A stretch of DNA of 64,000 nucleotides from Varanus komodoensis (lineage: Eukaryota; Chordata; Lepidosauria; Squamata; Varanidae), in the NCBI RefSeq assembly GCF_004798865.1, contig NW_025336598.1:21470590-21534589 (forward strand), given 5' to 3'. How positions within the stretch are numbered: position 1 is the first letter of the stretch; the number at the start of each line of letters is the position of its first letter. Of this stretch, positions 1 through 11,500 are shown in pieces. Position numbers and translations under genes: made by a program. Below the pieces are notes generated by a model. That model was not told where the DNA came from and ran no database searches. It saw only the letters and a program-made list of their open reading frames with translations.

Positions 1-388
1 GATAATCAGTTTTATCCAAGAGTGCTTGGAGTTGTCCCGCCACCACCTGCTCTAACACCTTGCCCAGAAACGGGATGTTGGCCACTGGTCTATAATTAGT
101 GGGCATCTCTGGATCCAGTGACGCCTTCTTCAGGACCAGTCGGACTACCGCCTCCTTTAAAGGGGCAGGCACCCGACCCTCCCTCAGAGAAGCATTAACC
201 ACTTCCAAGATCCAGGTCCCAATCCTGTGCTTGGAATTATTTATTAACCAAGACGGGCAAGGGTCCAAAAGGCAAGTGGTGGGACGTACTCGTCCAAGCA
301 CCTTGTCCACATCATCGGGCCGCAGTAACTGAAATTCATCCAATAATTCTGGACCAGACGGCGGCGTTGGTGACTCCCTTAAAACCTC

Positions 389-1789
389 TTAATCAATAGT
401 GGAATCCAGCGCGTGACGAATCTGAGCGATTTTCTCCCTGAAATGCCTGGCAAAGTCATCCCAGCGGGCCTTTGAGGGTGGAATCAGGTCTTCTTTCGGA
501 CCTGGATGAACCAGGCCTTGCACCACTCGAAAGAGCTCCGCCGGACGGCATTGTGAGGAGGCAATGGAAGCGGGAAAAAATCTCTTTTTTGCCGCCTTCA
601 CCACCACAGCATAGGCCCGATAGTGGGTTCTCAAGTGTGTTCGGTCAGATTCATCCCGTGATTTCCTCCACCTACGCTTTAGCCATCTCCCAACCTGCTT
701 CATCGCCCTCAATTCAGGAGTATACCAAGGGGAAGAGTGGGCTCTGCCCGGTGGGAGAGGACACTTAGGAGCGATCGTGTCTACAGCCCTGGTCATCTCC
801 CCATTCCACAGTTCGACCAGAACCTCGACAGCAGCACCCGTCTTGTCAGCCGGAAACTCTCCCAGGGCTTTCAGGAATCCTTCCGGATCCATCCGGCTCC
901 GGGGGTGGACCCACACAATTGGGTCCGCACCCTTACAGAGGGAGAGGTCGCTCTCGAGCACAAACCTCACCAGGAAGTGATCTGACCATGACCGGGGATT
1001 CAAACATAAATTCCTCACTCTCAGACCACCCTCTTCCTGCCCCGTCGAGAAAACCAGGTCCAGAGTGTGTCCACGTTCATGGGTCGGGCTGGTGACATGT
1101 TGAGACAGCCCCATGGCTGTCATGGAGGCCATGAAGTCCTGAGCTGCCCCGGTCAGACCAGTCTCGGCATGGGGATTGAAGTCCCCCAGGATCAACGTCC
1201 TGGGGGTCCTCAACACCAGGTCCGAGATGGTCTCCGTCAGCTCAGGCAGGGAGACTGTTGGGCAGAAGGGTGCACGGTACACCAACAGAATCCCCAATCT
1301 GTCTCGATTGCCCAACACCAAGTAGAGACACTCCAGCCCTGGTCTCAAAGGGACAGGAAGTCCCTTGAGAGAGATGGGAGCTCGGTAAACCAAAGCGACC
1401 CCCCTTCCCCTCACCTCCGGGCAGGAATAGTGCTGAACCTGATACCCGGGCGGGCACAGTTGGGAGAGGGCCACATCTGCCCCCCTCCCGCCCAGCTCTC
1501 CGTTATGCACAATCAAGTCATGGATGAGGGAAGATTTGTTATTGACTAACCTGGCATTAAGCAACAGCACCGTCAGGCTCGAGGGGTGACTGACAAGACT
1601 CCCTGGCACCCTCTGGCTGGGAGCAAAACCAGAAGTAGGGACAGGTGTGAGCCATCTGTCCCTCCTTGTTCTATGCGGACATGTTAAGCTCCCACCGCTA
1701 TTACGTCCGTTGTCCATAACCACCCCAATGGCGGTGCTCGTGCACTCCCCAGGAAACACAAGCGGCAACGTGGCCAGGGACGACTCCAT
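389..1789 (-). pseudogene. L2 LINE endonuclease domain, copy A (broken)
   Basis: This 466-residue frame begins MESSLATLPLVFPGE, the same start as in copies B and C. The endonuclease nicks target DNA to prime reverse transcription. Visible landmarks in order are LTVLLLNARLVNNKS near residue 75, LLVYRAPFCP near 170, LILGDFNPHAE near 200 (metal-binding GDFN) and SWSDHFLVRF near 270 (catalytic SDH). Compared with copy B, about 22 bases are missing near 1508-1511, and an indel in a nearby G run restores the frame. The segment that should read ITETW is therefore out of frame and the catalytic Glu is lost. The frame ends at a stop (389-391) in a region that reads on in the sister copies. It is a dead copy. 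Confidence 0.85.
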
Positions 1790-1844
1790 AAAACAACTTA
1801 AAACACAATAAAATTATAAAAACAATTAAAAACTCACACCCCAG

Positions 1845-2128
1845 CAGGAGGGCCTAACACAAGCAAGTGAAAGTCCCCTGGCCAGCCCAGCCCCCCGCTT
1901 GGCCCCCGAACGGTGCCCAAATGGTGGCGCCCACCCTTTGGGCGCAACCCTTCGGCCGCCGCCGGCGCTTTCAAGCCGCCGGGCCCCTGATGCTCCACCT
2001 CATCCGGGGCACGCCTCCCACGCATGCAGGGGCTTGGCAGGGCAGTCAGGTAGGTGGTGGAATCGGCGGCATGGGCGCTCGGCGTTCGGTGCCGGCACTG
2101 GCTGCCGGGCGCACAGTTGTTCCTCTCG
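1845..2128 (-). promoter_or_regulatory. GC-rich 5' UTR / presumed internal promoter of L2 copy A
   Basis: This CpG-rich stretch lies immediately upstream of the MESSLA start and ends where AT-rich L1 sequence begins. It matches the leader of copy B (46397-46705) in many blocks, for example the gccggcgctttcaagcc and gggcgtggcag-like segments. That it carries the element promoter is inferred from position and base composition; no TATA box is evident. Confidence 0.6.
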
Positions 2129-3240
2129 TTTTATTAATTGTGTTTGTCTACTGTTTCAAGTTTATCATGGGCTTGTTGTATTTTTTGTGTATTGTGTTCA
2201 GTTTTAAGTTGAACAGCTGCCAGTTGGCTTGATACATCCTTAACAGAGCTATCTAATTTTTCAAGACGTTCTTTCTGTTCATTTGCAGTGTTCTTCTGTT
2301 CAGCTGACATATTCCTCTGTTCTAAGCTTAATTTTGATATGGAATTTTGCATAGCCTCTTGGGATGCTTGCATAGCTGTTAAAGATGTTTGTATTGCCAA
2401 AAGAGTCATTTATAGATCTTTTTGGTATTTTTCGGCATCTGTAGCTTTAGACTGGTGAGTTGGACTCTGAGCAGCTGATGTAGGTGCTGAAGAGGAGGAA
2501 GGATATGTTTTTTTCATAGTAATGGTAGTTTTTTGCTAGTAATTGCAAAGTAACAACAGAAAAAGAGAAAAAAAAAAATCTCCAAGAGAAAAGAGGAAGG
2601 ACACTTGTTTATAAATCAAATAGCCACAGGGTGGCAGCAAATAGTTATTTTGTCTTTATGTGACTAACAAAGAGAACTAAAAAGAAAATGTCTGCCCATG
2701 GAGACAACAAAGGTAGTTTTTCTATCAATCTACAATAGTTTCTTATTTTGATTTTTCGCCCATGGGGAGATTAAAAAAAGACCTTTCTTTCCAGCCTCAT
2801 ATTTTCCAGATCTCAGTTCCTCTCCCCTAGATTAGTTGCCGCTTAAACTCCACGTGGGGGGGGGGTTCCTCCCTCCATCAAAGGGGCTTTTCTTTCTGCT
2901 TTATCCCAATTAGTATTTGCTTCAAGTTCTTTCACAGGTAATATTGGAAAAGGTGGAAATGCTCACCAAGCAGGTCCAATGTACTTCAAGCTGTTGTTCT
3001 ATGCTATGTCTGCTTGTCTATGGCTTGCAGGGAGCAGATTTCTCCCCTGTGTTGTTTGATTGAGAAAATCTCGAGTTTCTCCCAGTAAATGTGGAGCCGC
3101 TGCCTCACATTGCCCAGAAGTACGCTCGGGCTTCTATTCCCTGCCCCAACAGGGCTTGGATGAGCCTCTCGCAGCTCACTGTTGAACAAATTACCGGCAT
3201 GATTACAGGAGCCCCCGTTCTTCACAGCCGTCTCACCATG
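2129..3240 (-). mobile_element. L1-like LINE copy 1: 5' UTR and ORF1 N-terminus
   Basis: A minus-strand L1 fragment runs from an ORF1 coiled coil (2134-2517) back into a leader of about 700 bases. The leader contains a G run near 2857 and a more GC-rich block at 3004-3240. The remainder of ORF1 and all of ORF2 are absent because the L2 copy A begins exactly at the left edge of the coiled-coil frame. The ORF1 assignment is by family resemblance. The extent of the 5' UTR is inferred, since leaders of squamate L1s are poorly conserved. Confidence 0.55.
2134..2517 (-). pseudogene. L1 ORF1p N-terminal coiled coil (truncated)
   Basis: From a methionine at 2517 the frame reads a low-complexity Ser/Thr/Pro leader (MKKTYPSSSSAPTSAAQSP), then an in-frame TAA just before MTLLAIQTSLTAMQASQEAM. 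It continues through a heptad-rich segment (LEKLDSSVKDVSSQLAAVQL, TEHNTQKIQQAHDKLETV). L1 ORF1 proteins are RNA-binding chaperones that trimerise through such a coil. The C-terminal RNA-binding domain is missing, cut off where L2 copy A begins. The stop looks like a CAA-to-TAA change. A long charged coiled coil alone is not diagnostic, but the neighbouring L1 pieces on the same strand support the call. Confidence 0.55.
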
Positions 3241-3527
3241 ATGTCATCCTTAAGTCCGACATTAATTTTTATAATGAGCATTCTTCGCAACCATGACATA
3301 CTTAATTTACAGCATCTCTGTAGGTATTTTTGAGTCTTCATCCACAGTAATTATCTTCCACAGTAATTTTGTAATTATCTTGAAGTGTATTATTTTGCCG
3401 ATTCACTTTAATTCTCAAATACTTAACTGGATTAGAAGTTATTTCACATCCTGGAATTCTTTTTATACATTTTTTAAATGCAAAGTGAAAACATTTCTAG
3501 AGAGTTTACCCCCTTTAACTTTTGTAG

Positions 3528-3798
3528 ATTTTATTTATGTATTTACTATATTTCTACCCCACCCTTAACAGCCTCTCAGGACATCTTACTACATAATTAA
3601 ACAAACAATAAGTAAACAGAAGAGATACAACCCACACAATAAAATAAAATGAGGTGAAATGTGACTAAGCATAATCCTAAAAACAAGTTAAAAATATTAA
3701 AATGCTGGGCAAATAAAACGTTTTTTACCTGGCATCGAAAAGAATATGTTAGTGCCAGGCAAATCTCTCTGGGGAGGATGTTCTAGAGAGGTTTGTTT
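3528..3798 (-). mobile_element. L2-clade LINE 3' tip, inside L1 copy 2
   Basis: The plus strand reads tttatttatgtatttactat, then a degenerate version of the 3' UTR seen in copies B and C. It ends in the conserved block equivalent to 'cctggcgccgg..aacaaat..ggcgccaggcggacctctctgggg', here gtgccaggcaaatctctctg. The TTTA-type tail lies on the left, so the element is on the minus strand. It is much more diverged than copies B and C. Confidence 0.7.
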
Positions 3799-4670
3799 AT
3801 TCTTATTTGGGTCTAATCTCCAAAAATTAATATTTTTCCTTCTTGGAAATCTAGAAATGATTGGGAAAAATATTCATAATGTTTTCTTTTGCACTATTCA
3901 AGCCTTACATTGTTGTCAATGTACATATCTTGCCACACAATATTCTTATCTTGAGAATAATAATTTTTTTTTCTGAATCTGAATCTTTTAATTTTTCTAC
4001 ATCATTTAGAGCTTGACTTTCAAAATTCTTTTTAATAACAATACATATTGAACAATAAAAAGAGGGAGTAAAAGTAATAAAGTTTTACACTGTGATTGTT
4101 AATTTAACAACTCGTTTCTTTTTTGGTATCTGCTGAGGCTTCATAAACTTTGCCCAATTTCTTACACGATACAACCATACTGTTTTTCTTTACATGAGTA
4201 AAGAAATACATTATGTATTCTTGAATATATAATATATTTGTCTTTTAAGAAAATGAAATATTTTTGTTTGTTTGGAAGGGCAGTGTAAACCCTTCATGTT
4301 TATTGATAAAATCCCTATTTCCTCTGTATTATTCTAATAATGACACCAAGTCTAATTTCTCTTCTTCATCTTTTTCTTTTCTTTCTTCTTCCGGTCTTCT
4401 TTCCATTTAATTCACCCTTACCTTTCTAGTTCTTATCACCCTTAAAAAAAGATTTTTTTTACATTTTTGGAGAGTTCACTTTTAAATTCTTTGAATTTGA
4501 TTTCAGTTGTTAATAGTACTGCCACATGTTTGGCTTCCTCTATTGTTGCAATTTTTCTTTCCCACTTTGACAATATAACATCTATAACAGGACTCTCAAA
4601 AGATACCTTATTTTTTTCCTTTATAAAATTTGTTTTAAGAAATCAAAGTTTTTTCTTTTTCTTAGCAAAT

Positions 4671-5757
4671 TTACTGGTAAATCTTGAAAATCTGAGCTCC
4701 TCTTTTTAGTGGAAATTCTCTGTGTTTATTCAGTATAGCATCTTGAGTTTTCTTGTTTGTAAATTTAACCAATATATCAGGAGGCGATTTATTCTTAAAT
4801 GCAAAAGCTGAGTTGATACTAAATGTTTGTTCAATATCAAGAAAATTTCCTTGAACACTCAAATAATCTTGCAGAAGCTTACAAAGATTGTCTTCAAGGC
4901 TTTTCCTGTCAAATTCTTCAGAAACTCCTCTAAATCTTTGGGATGGGCTTCCTAAAGAGGATTGCCAGGCGCCATCACAACTTTTGTTTGAATCAATGTT
5001 CTCTTTCAAAGATATTTTGAGGCCTGATTTTAATACTTGATTATAGAGCTTACTCTGCTCCAGCAGGTTTCCTCCTTCTCCCTTTGTACTTGTAAAGTTT
5101 AATTAAATTGATTGATTATTGTAATTAATACACTTCAGTGTTATTAGATTCTTACTTAGCTCTAACCCTGTTGGGCTATTCAGTAGCATATAAATTTGAA
5201 AAATATCTACCCTTTTGATTCTTTGGTTTGTTCTTTCAATCTCAAAATCTTTTCCTTTTGTGCGTATGTAAATTCTTTCCTGTTTATCTTTAATTTTTTA
5301 ATTTCTTTTGTGTTTGCTTGTATCTTCTTTTTAATTTCTGATAGGCCTAATGATAATTTCTATTTTAAGCACATAATTTCTCTATCCTTTCCTGGATTCT
5401 CTCTTCTGATTGTTTAGTTTGCTTTGTAACTATCTGAATTTGTTGTGTTTGTTTATATTTATTTATTTATTTATTAAAACATTTTTATGCCGCCCCATTC
5501 GCCGAAGCCTCGGGGCGGCTTACAACAAAAAATTAAAATAACATTTTAAAATATATACAGTAAAATACAAATATATAATTTAAAACATACAATATAAAAC
5601 AAGCCGCCCTGGCCAAATAAAATTCAATAATATTAACATTTAAAATACTGCTTAAATAAAAAGGTGTTAATGTCTCTTGAATTTTATCCATCAATTCTGC
5701 AGTGCCTAAATCATCTTCTCCTGTTCCAACCTTCTTTTTCCTTTCCTTCAATCATGT
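4671..5757 (-). pseudogene. L1 ORF1p (RNA-binding chaperone), split by an L2 insertion
   Basis: The N-terminus at 5751-5665 reads MKERKKKVGTGEDDLGTAE then LMDKIQETL, where L2 sequence begins. After the L2 tip (5452-5664) the coiled coil resumes (QIVTKQTKQSEERIQERIEK) and decays. It is followed by a 112-codon open stretch at 4671-5009 matching the C-terminal half of L1 ORF1: RFRGVSEEFDRKSLEDNLCK, the acidic helix region, then PPDILVKFTNKKTQDAILNK and REFPLKRGAQIFKIYQ. That block corresponds to the RRM and C-terminal domain that bind nucleic acid. Stops and frame changes lie in the coil at 5040-5300. It is non-functional. Confidence 0.65.
5452..5664 (-). mobile_element. L2-clade LINE 3' tip inserted in L1 ORF1
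   Basis: The sequence runs from a (TTTA)n tail at 5457-5478 through the 3'-terminal block (atgccgccccattcgccgaa, cctcggggcggcttacaaca) to ccgccctggccaaataaaat and aaataaaaaggt. It is collinear with 43131-43335 of copy B, so it is a 5'-truncated copy of the same or a close subfamily. It is fairly well preserved, much younger than the L1 it interrupts. Confidence 0.85.
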
Positions 5758-6200
5758 TGCAGCTAAATTGAATTTTTTCCTATATTAACTTCTTTTCTTA
5801 AATATTTCATACATTTTTTTCATTAGCTGTTACCAAGATCTTTATGCATCAATGTTGTCTGTGTGTAACATTTTCTAACATTCTTTAAAAAGATATAAAA
5901 GCAGTACTACAACATTAAAGTAAAAAAGGAAAAGAGGAGAGGAAAATAAAACAGAAAAAGAAAATAGAATGTCAAACAAGATAGAAGTGAAAATAAAAAA
6001 TATATAATAGATTTATTATATATTTAATACTGGTAGTTCTATTTTCATCATTAAAGTATATTAGTATGTGAAGAGGCACAATCTTATAAAGCTTTTCCAA
6101 GTCTCTATGTAATAATAAACAGGTCTTATCTGTGAACAGAAAAGAGTTCCTATACTGCTCCTTAAAGTTTGCCAGAGTTCTTGTAATCTTTTTCAAGTCC

Positions 6201-8229
6201 ACCAGGTGATGCCAATATTATATCTTTCTAGTTCAGAAAGAACCCATCTTCCCCACTTTTTCACACACACACACACACTCAAGGGAAAGAGCACTCAGTT
6301 CTTTACTTTGCTTTTTATTGAAAAAAAGCTGTTCAAGCTGTTCAAGAGATCCAAATTCATTTATTTTCTTTCTTCCAGTACGTCATATTCAAATTGTCTT
6401 TAAAAGAGTATATATGCATAGTTTATTTTAAATGTCAACAACTTCAACTTAATAGCTTATCATTGAGAAATTCATAGTGCTAACTCCTTAAACATGGCTG
6501 AGTAAATGATTTTATAACTTACTGAAGTTCAAATATAAATTGGTAGAATGTTAACAAGCTTCCAGTTTAAACTTAATTTCATAATTTTTCAGTTTCAGCA
6601 AGTTAATAAAAAATTGCTTCTTTCTCTGTGAAGTTTCACTTTCACAAAACTTAGTTCCTTAGCCAAACAAACACAGAGATGGTTTTTTAGACACAAAGAA
6701 TCTACCTTATCTTTTTTGCTTTGCTGTAATCTGAACACACGAAACTCTGTAACAATGAGTCTCGGTAGTTCACCTGTTGAATTAGTCTCCAGTTGGAGAG
6801 GTGGGAGAAAGGAATATGACTCCTCGTCAGTGTTTGTTTCTAAAACACCCCAGCAAGATAAGATAGCAGAGTGCTCAGTAAGTGCCAATTAGCAAACTTC
6901 CATCTTCCCTGGAAGTCACCAGGATGAGTGCCACTTTTGCGATACAAAACAAACAGGAGGATGGTCCACCCCTAGTCAGGTATCCCATGCATTCTGAATG
7001 GAGGGCAATGTAAGCACGATGCCACTGTGTCCTGAACTACATGTTATTCCTGCATCTATACTTGGAGCAAAGATACTATAAAATGAAAACCTGCTCCATT
7101 TCCAAAATTAGATGACCCAGCCCAACTCCTGGCTGTCTGAATAAAAATGTAAACTCTTGTAGCAGATTTTTTTTTTAGGCTGACTTTAAATCTCAGTTTA
7201 CACAGACCTTCCTGAAAAATAACAGGACATGAAAAAATGTGAAGTTTTAGCAGCATGATCTGCCCTTTTGTACTCGCCATTTTCTGTAATGTCTGAACTG
7301 AACTGTTCTTATTGAGTGATCTTTCCATGGTGGTTAGTAGTGTTGAAAGGCTTTTGCAATTAATGAATTCTTGTGAAATGCTAGAATTTTTGAAAGGGAA
7401 TATCTGTGGGTTACTTTTTACTTGCCAAGGTTTACTTTTGTTGCTGCTGCTGCTGTTTCATGGTATTCCTTTGTTTCCAAGGTTTTAATATGTATTGATT
7501 AACCTCCCGAAATAAACTCCACTGTGTGATCTCTCAACTGGGCCAAGAGAGAGATAATAAGCAATAGGACCCCATGCCGTTAAATCCATTTACAATGCTT
7601 TGAAAGGTGCTACAAATCTGTTTCATGAGGCTACCGAAAACCTCTTTTTTGCCCACTCCTACCAGATGCAATTCCTCTTTTGGTACCAAATTCAAAATAG
7701 TGGTATTCAGCACAAAGGACAGCGTGTGAATTTCATCAGTCAAAAGTCTAGCAAAAACATTTATTAGTCTGCTAAGGCATGTTGGCTAAGTTTGGACTCC
7801 CATCAGCTTTACCACTGCACAACGCAGGTAATATAATCTCCTGGGCGTGTTTGTGAGAAAACTTAATCTATCATGCTACAGTGAGGATGCCTTGTGTTGT
7901 ATCATTGACTGCTCCTAATGGAATTCAAGGACAACACTTAACTGACTATTGCCCATCAGGCTCCCTTCACAAAACCTTGGGAGAAGCAGTCTGCCATACC
8001 CCATCTGTCTGCCACACCCCAGCAAGCTTTTCTCTGTACAATTCCTTTACAACTTTTTGTCCACCAAGCCAGACACCAGGGACTGGATGTATGGCAGGCA
8101 TACGTGCCAGAATATTTAAGATTATTAGAAAACCTGTCTCTCCAGTTCAGTATTTTGTTTACAGCTCTCTAGTAGGACGTAAGTATAGCGCCATCCTCCC
8201 ATTGATGTTTTCTAGGAAGCTAGTCATCA
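6201..8229. other. No gene recognised; AT-rich single-copy sequence
   Basis: Only short chance frames are seen on both strands. A (CA)n microsatellite lies at about 6262-6279 and a short CTG run at about 7443-7454. No splice-flanked exon or named repeat could be supported. Confidence 0.5.
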
Positions 8230-8500
8230 GCAACTGGTAGCCATTGAAAGCCTTCCTTTTTCTCCATGGTTTTGTCTTATCTCCATTAAAAGCCATCACT
8301 TTGCGTTGTGGGAGTGAATTCCATAGTTTCGGTATGAAGATGTACTTCCTCCGTTCAGCTTCATGAGATGATCCCAGTATTATGGGATATTCGACTTTCA
8401 CTTGCTGCCTGCCCAGGACTGGTAAAATAGGGTATGTGGGCTGAGGAAAACTGGTTGTCAATGGCACAGAAGGCCACAATATATAATGGATGGGTTGCAT
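8230..8500 (-). mobile_element. Possible old LINE remnant (RT C-terminal 'LWNSLP'-like)
   Basis: The minus strand has a 113-codon open frame containing SHEAERRKYIFIPKLWNSLP. Many non-LTR retrotransposons end their ORF2 with an 'F..R...LWNSLP' segment, and the block here (R-rich stretch, then F/I, then LWNSLP) resembles it. No RT catalytic motifs are present, and the rest of the frame is not recognisable. Treat it as a weak family hint only. Confidence 0.3.
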
Positions 8501-11500
8501 CTGATTCAGTGGATCTGTGCATCTCTCAGATATTCTAATGGCATTACAAGCTTTGCTTTCTTAACCACTGCACAGCAGTTCAAATAAATCAGTGCAGTGC
8601 TACTTAACCTTGTTTTCATACGTGCATAAGTTGTTGTCACATGAATTGTGCCTGCTTGTGATTAAGCATTAGTATTGACTGATGTGCTTATATGCAGGGA
8701 GTCAGATCATCTGCAATTTGCCATTCACGACGAGTATTATATTTATTGTATTCTGAGGTTCTGGCTAGAACCAGATGCATGTCATGCTCAGTTACTAACC
8801 TGTTAAGCAGATATTAGAGAATGGAAAGAAAAGATCTTAGAATCAGTCCCATTAAAAACACTTTGTAGACATTGTTTTGCAAAGTCTATTTGAATGGGGA
8901 GAGTTGTTTCAGATTCTAGGAGGCTCAACAGAGCTGATTTGGGAAATTGGTCTGGGGATGCTGTGTAGGTGCATGGAATGTATGGTAGCAGTTTTATTTA
9001 TCTGTTTAAAATTTGTATTTCATAGAGATACAATGTTTAGATTATTATTTGGTTATACTGTATTTTGCAAGCATGGAAATATGGGGTATATATTGAAAAT
9101 ACGATATTTATAAAATTACTATCATTTTACAAAGTGCAAGAAGAATGGCTCCTACACCAAGGAATTAAGAACTGAACATATATTTATTCCTTCCTCTCCC
9201 ATATCATACATTGGTTGGGTAGATGTGTGTAGACTTAGTTACAACAGAGTCTGAAGACTGAGGGGTGGTACAGTACGTTTCATGGAAGAAAGGGGACTTT
9301 GATGAGAAATGTGAAAGAGGAGATGTAACAGGACACAGATACTCTGCAAAGTAACTCCAGGCATGGTCAAAGTGATGAAAGAGGCAAATAGTTGGGGACA
9401 GGGCCTTGGATAAAGTTGATCTGAAGACTGTAGGGAAGAAGGATGCGGCGCATTAAAACAAAAGGTGATCTGAGACTGAACTTGGGTGATTTGCTGTGGG
9501 TTCAGAGAAGAAAGGTTTTAATGTTGTAGCACTATTCAGAAAGAAATGCCAGGACAAGACTGAACCGGGGAAGCAGAAAAGAGGGGAATCAAATATCAAG
9601 CTGAGATGGTGTCTTTTCAATGGGATGGGTTGTGATGTCAGTGGGTGTAAAGAACATGCAGGGAGGAAGAGGACTCGTAGGAGGGTTTTTATAACTAATT
9701 AGATCATCAGCAAATGAATAGGGATGTATTCCCTATTTAGATCTTCTGGGGCTTTATTGAAGACAACAAATTCATGCATTAGGGAAAAAAAACACCCTTT
9801 CAACTCCCAGTATCCTCTAGCAATGAGCCTGGCTGGGATACGCTGGGTTTGGAAGACAATTTTTGCCTAATCAGGCATAGGATTGCTCCCTAAAAATTAC
9901 TTCACAATATGATAATATTGTTATAGCACAGTAATGTGCTACAAAGTCTGTCATATCTGTGATACTGCTAAGTGATGAAAACACTACAGCTAATAAAACA
10001 ATGCTAGTATTTTTTTTCCTTAATCTCTTCCTATATGTGAAGTACTTCCTTTTACTTGGATCAAAAAGTTTCAGCATTTTTGAAGATGGTCTCTTTCACT
10101 TTTTGAAGTTGTCCTGGGAATTGTTTAATGGAGAACCTAGCGCGCAAAGATCTTTTTGGCTTTCAGGAAAAAGTGCCTATTTATTTAATTATTAAAAGTG
10201 TGGATTCCTAGACCTGAGGCTGGAGGCTGGACCTTAGAGCTGGGAATCTGGACAGTCCTATGGCCTTCCAGATGCTAGGGGGCATAGGAACACTTAGTGT
10301 TTGTATAGTTATATTGCATTGCTAATAAAATGCAACTATGGTTAAATGTATGTGGTCTTGGAACATGGACAAGCAGGTGTGTTAAACTGATGTCTTTAAA
10401 GTCAGGGCTTCCAATAATATGGCATTCAAATGAATTGTACATCGTGATTCTACCTAATACCCTGATAATCTCAGCTTATTTTTTCCAATAGTAGATGGAC
10501 TAGTCATTACTGTTATTAGTTTCCCAATTTATCTGCTCACACAGTTGCCAGGATTTTCCCTAGTTCCTGAACTCTGAGCTACTATGTTGTCTTAAGCATT
10601 GCAGCTCAGATGACCTTTGGATATCAGGATGTGAATTAGTGTCAAACTGGCACCTCCTTAATCCATGTTCCCATAATTCATGCTATGGTACCCCTTCCTC
10701 TGCCTTGCTTGCTCCTTAGGGCTGTGGTAATGACATCAAATTGATTCATTTTGTGTTTGGTATGTTACAGCCAGAGGCAGATTGTATATGCAGTGACTAA
10801 AATGCCATCTAAAACATGCCAGAGGCCTGGTAAATTAAAAGAGAAGGGAGAAAATGCTTGTTTCATTCCTCTGCAGACAGATTAATTACGATGGGGCTCT
10901 ATTAAAACTCCTGGATGTCAAAAAGAGGCCTGATCAATTTTGACAAAGTATTTGAACTTGCTCCCGACACAGAGTATGTACGTCTGTAGAATTTCATCAA
11001 CACTTTTCCTATATTACCAGAAGTACATCTACAGGAACTGACTTGCCATAGTTTTGTTCACATTCGCTAAAGCAAATTTGATCTATTGTGAAAGAGACAC
11101 ATGTTAAGTTTGAAGTGAAGCCTCAGTACCCTCCCCTCCTGGCACCCAGCACCTTTTGCCTTCTCTGAGGCCCAGTTGTGACCTTGTGGAGTGGAGGGCA
11201 GCCAGAAGGGCTTGGTATCTTTCCAATGTGGTTCCCTAATTGAGATTTCCTGCCGCCATCACTTCTGTCTCTGGTTTTTCGATCTTTGCAGCTGGTTGTT
11301 CAGAAATCTCATGCCACTCTTGATCAGGCAGGAGAGAATGATTTCATCCCAGACCTAAATGGGTTTGGAAGGAATACCAACCATTGAACTTTTCCACCCG
11401 GCTTCCTTTGAGCTCTGCTAGTATTTCAATAAATTTCCCCATAGAGCTCTTACTGTGGCACATGCCTTCATGCCAAACTTTTGAAGCACTGAGAACATCG

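Larger units (their letters stand above)
1..2128 (-). mobile_element. L2-clade LINE, copy A, 5' part (cut by window edge)
   Basis: This is the 5' portion of a non-LTR retrotransposon on the minus strand. It aligns by eye along its length with two fuller copies at 43130-46705 and 51878-55292; window base 1 corresponds to about base 44538 of copy B. It holds a GC-rich 5' leader (about 1845-2128), an apurinic-like endonuclease region (389-1789) and the start of the linker to the reverse transcriptase, including LLDPCPSWLI and NYRPVANIPFLGK read from the minus strand. The reverse transcriptase itself would lie outside the window. The assignment to the L2 clade comes from the RT of the sister copies (LLDLSAAFDTIDH, GVPQGSVLSPLLFN, YADDTQLYLSF). 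The element directly abuts a truncated L1 ORF1 at 2129, which suggests insertion into that L1. Confidence 0.9.
3250..6200 (-). mobile_element. L1-like LINE copy 2, decayed, with nested L2 tips
   Basis: L1 parts appear in the right order on the minus strand. The ORF1 N-terminus is at about 5665-5757, the coiled coil at 5010-5440 and the ORF1 C-terminal domain at 4671-5009. An endonuclease-like trace (QSFLDFQEGKILIFGD) lies at about 3810-3900, and an RT C-terminal trace (IPGCEITSNPVKYLRIKVNR) at about 3290-3510. Two L2 3' tips (3528-3798 and 5452-5664) interrupt it. It is very AT-rich and full of stops, so it is old. The 5' limit near 6200 is a guess. The spacing between endonuclease and RT traces is far too short, so a large internal part has been lost. 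Confidence 0.6.

Noticed and set aside
472-985. Plus-strand open frames opposite L2 copy A (also 45010-45523 and 53802-54234)
   Set aside because: They repeat at the same places in all three L2 copies because they are the antisense of the conserved endonuclease/linker coding sequence; no independent coding evidence.
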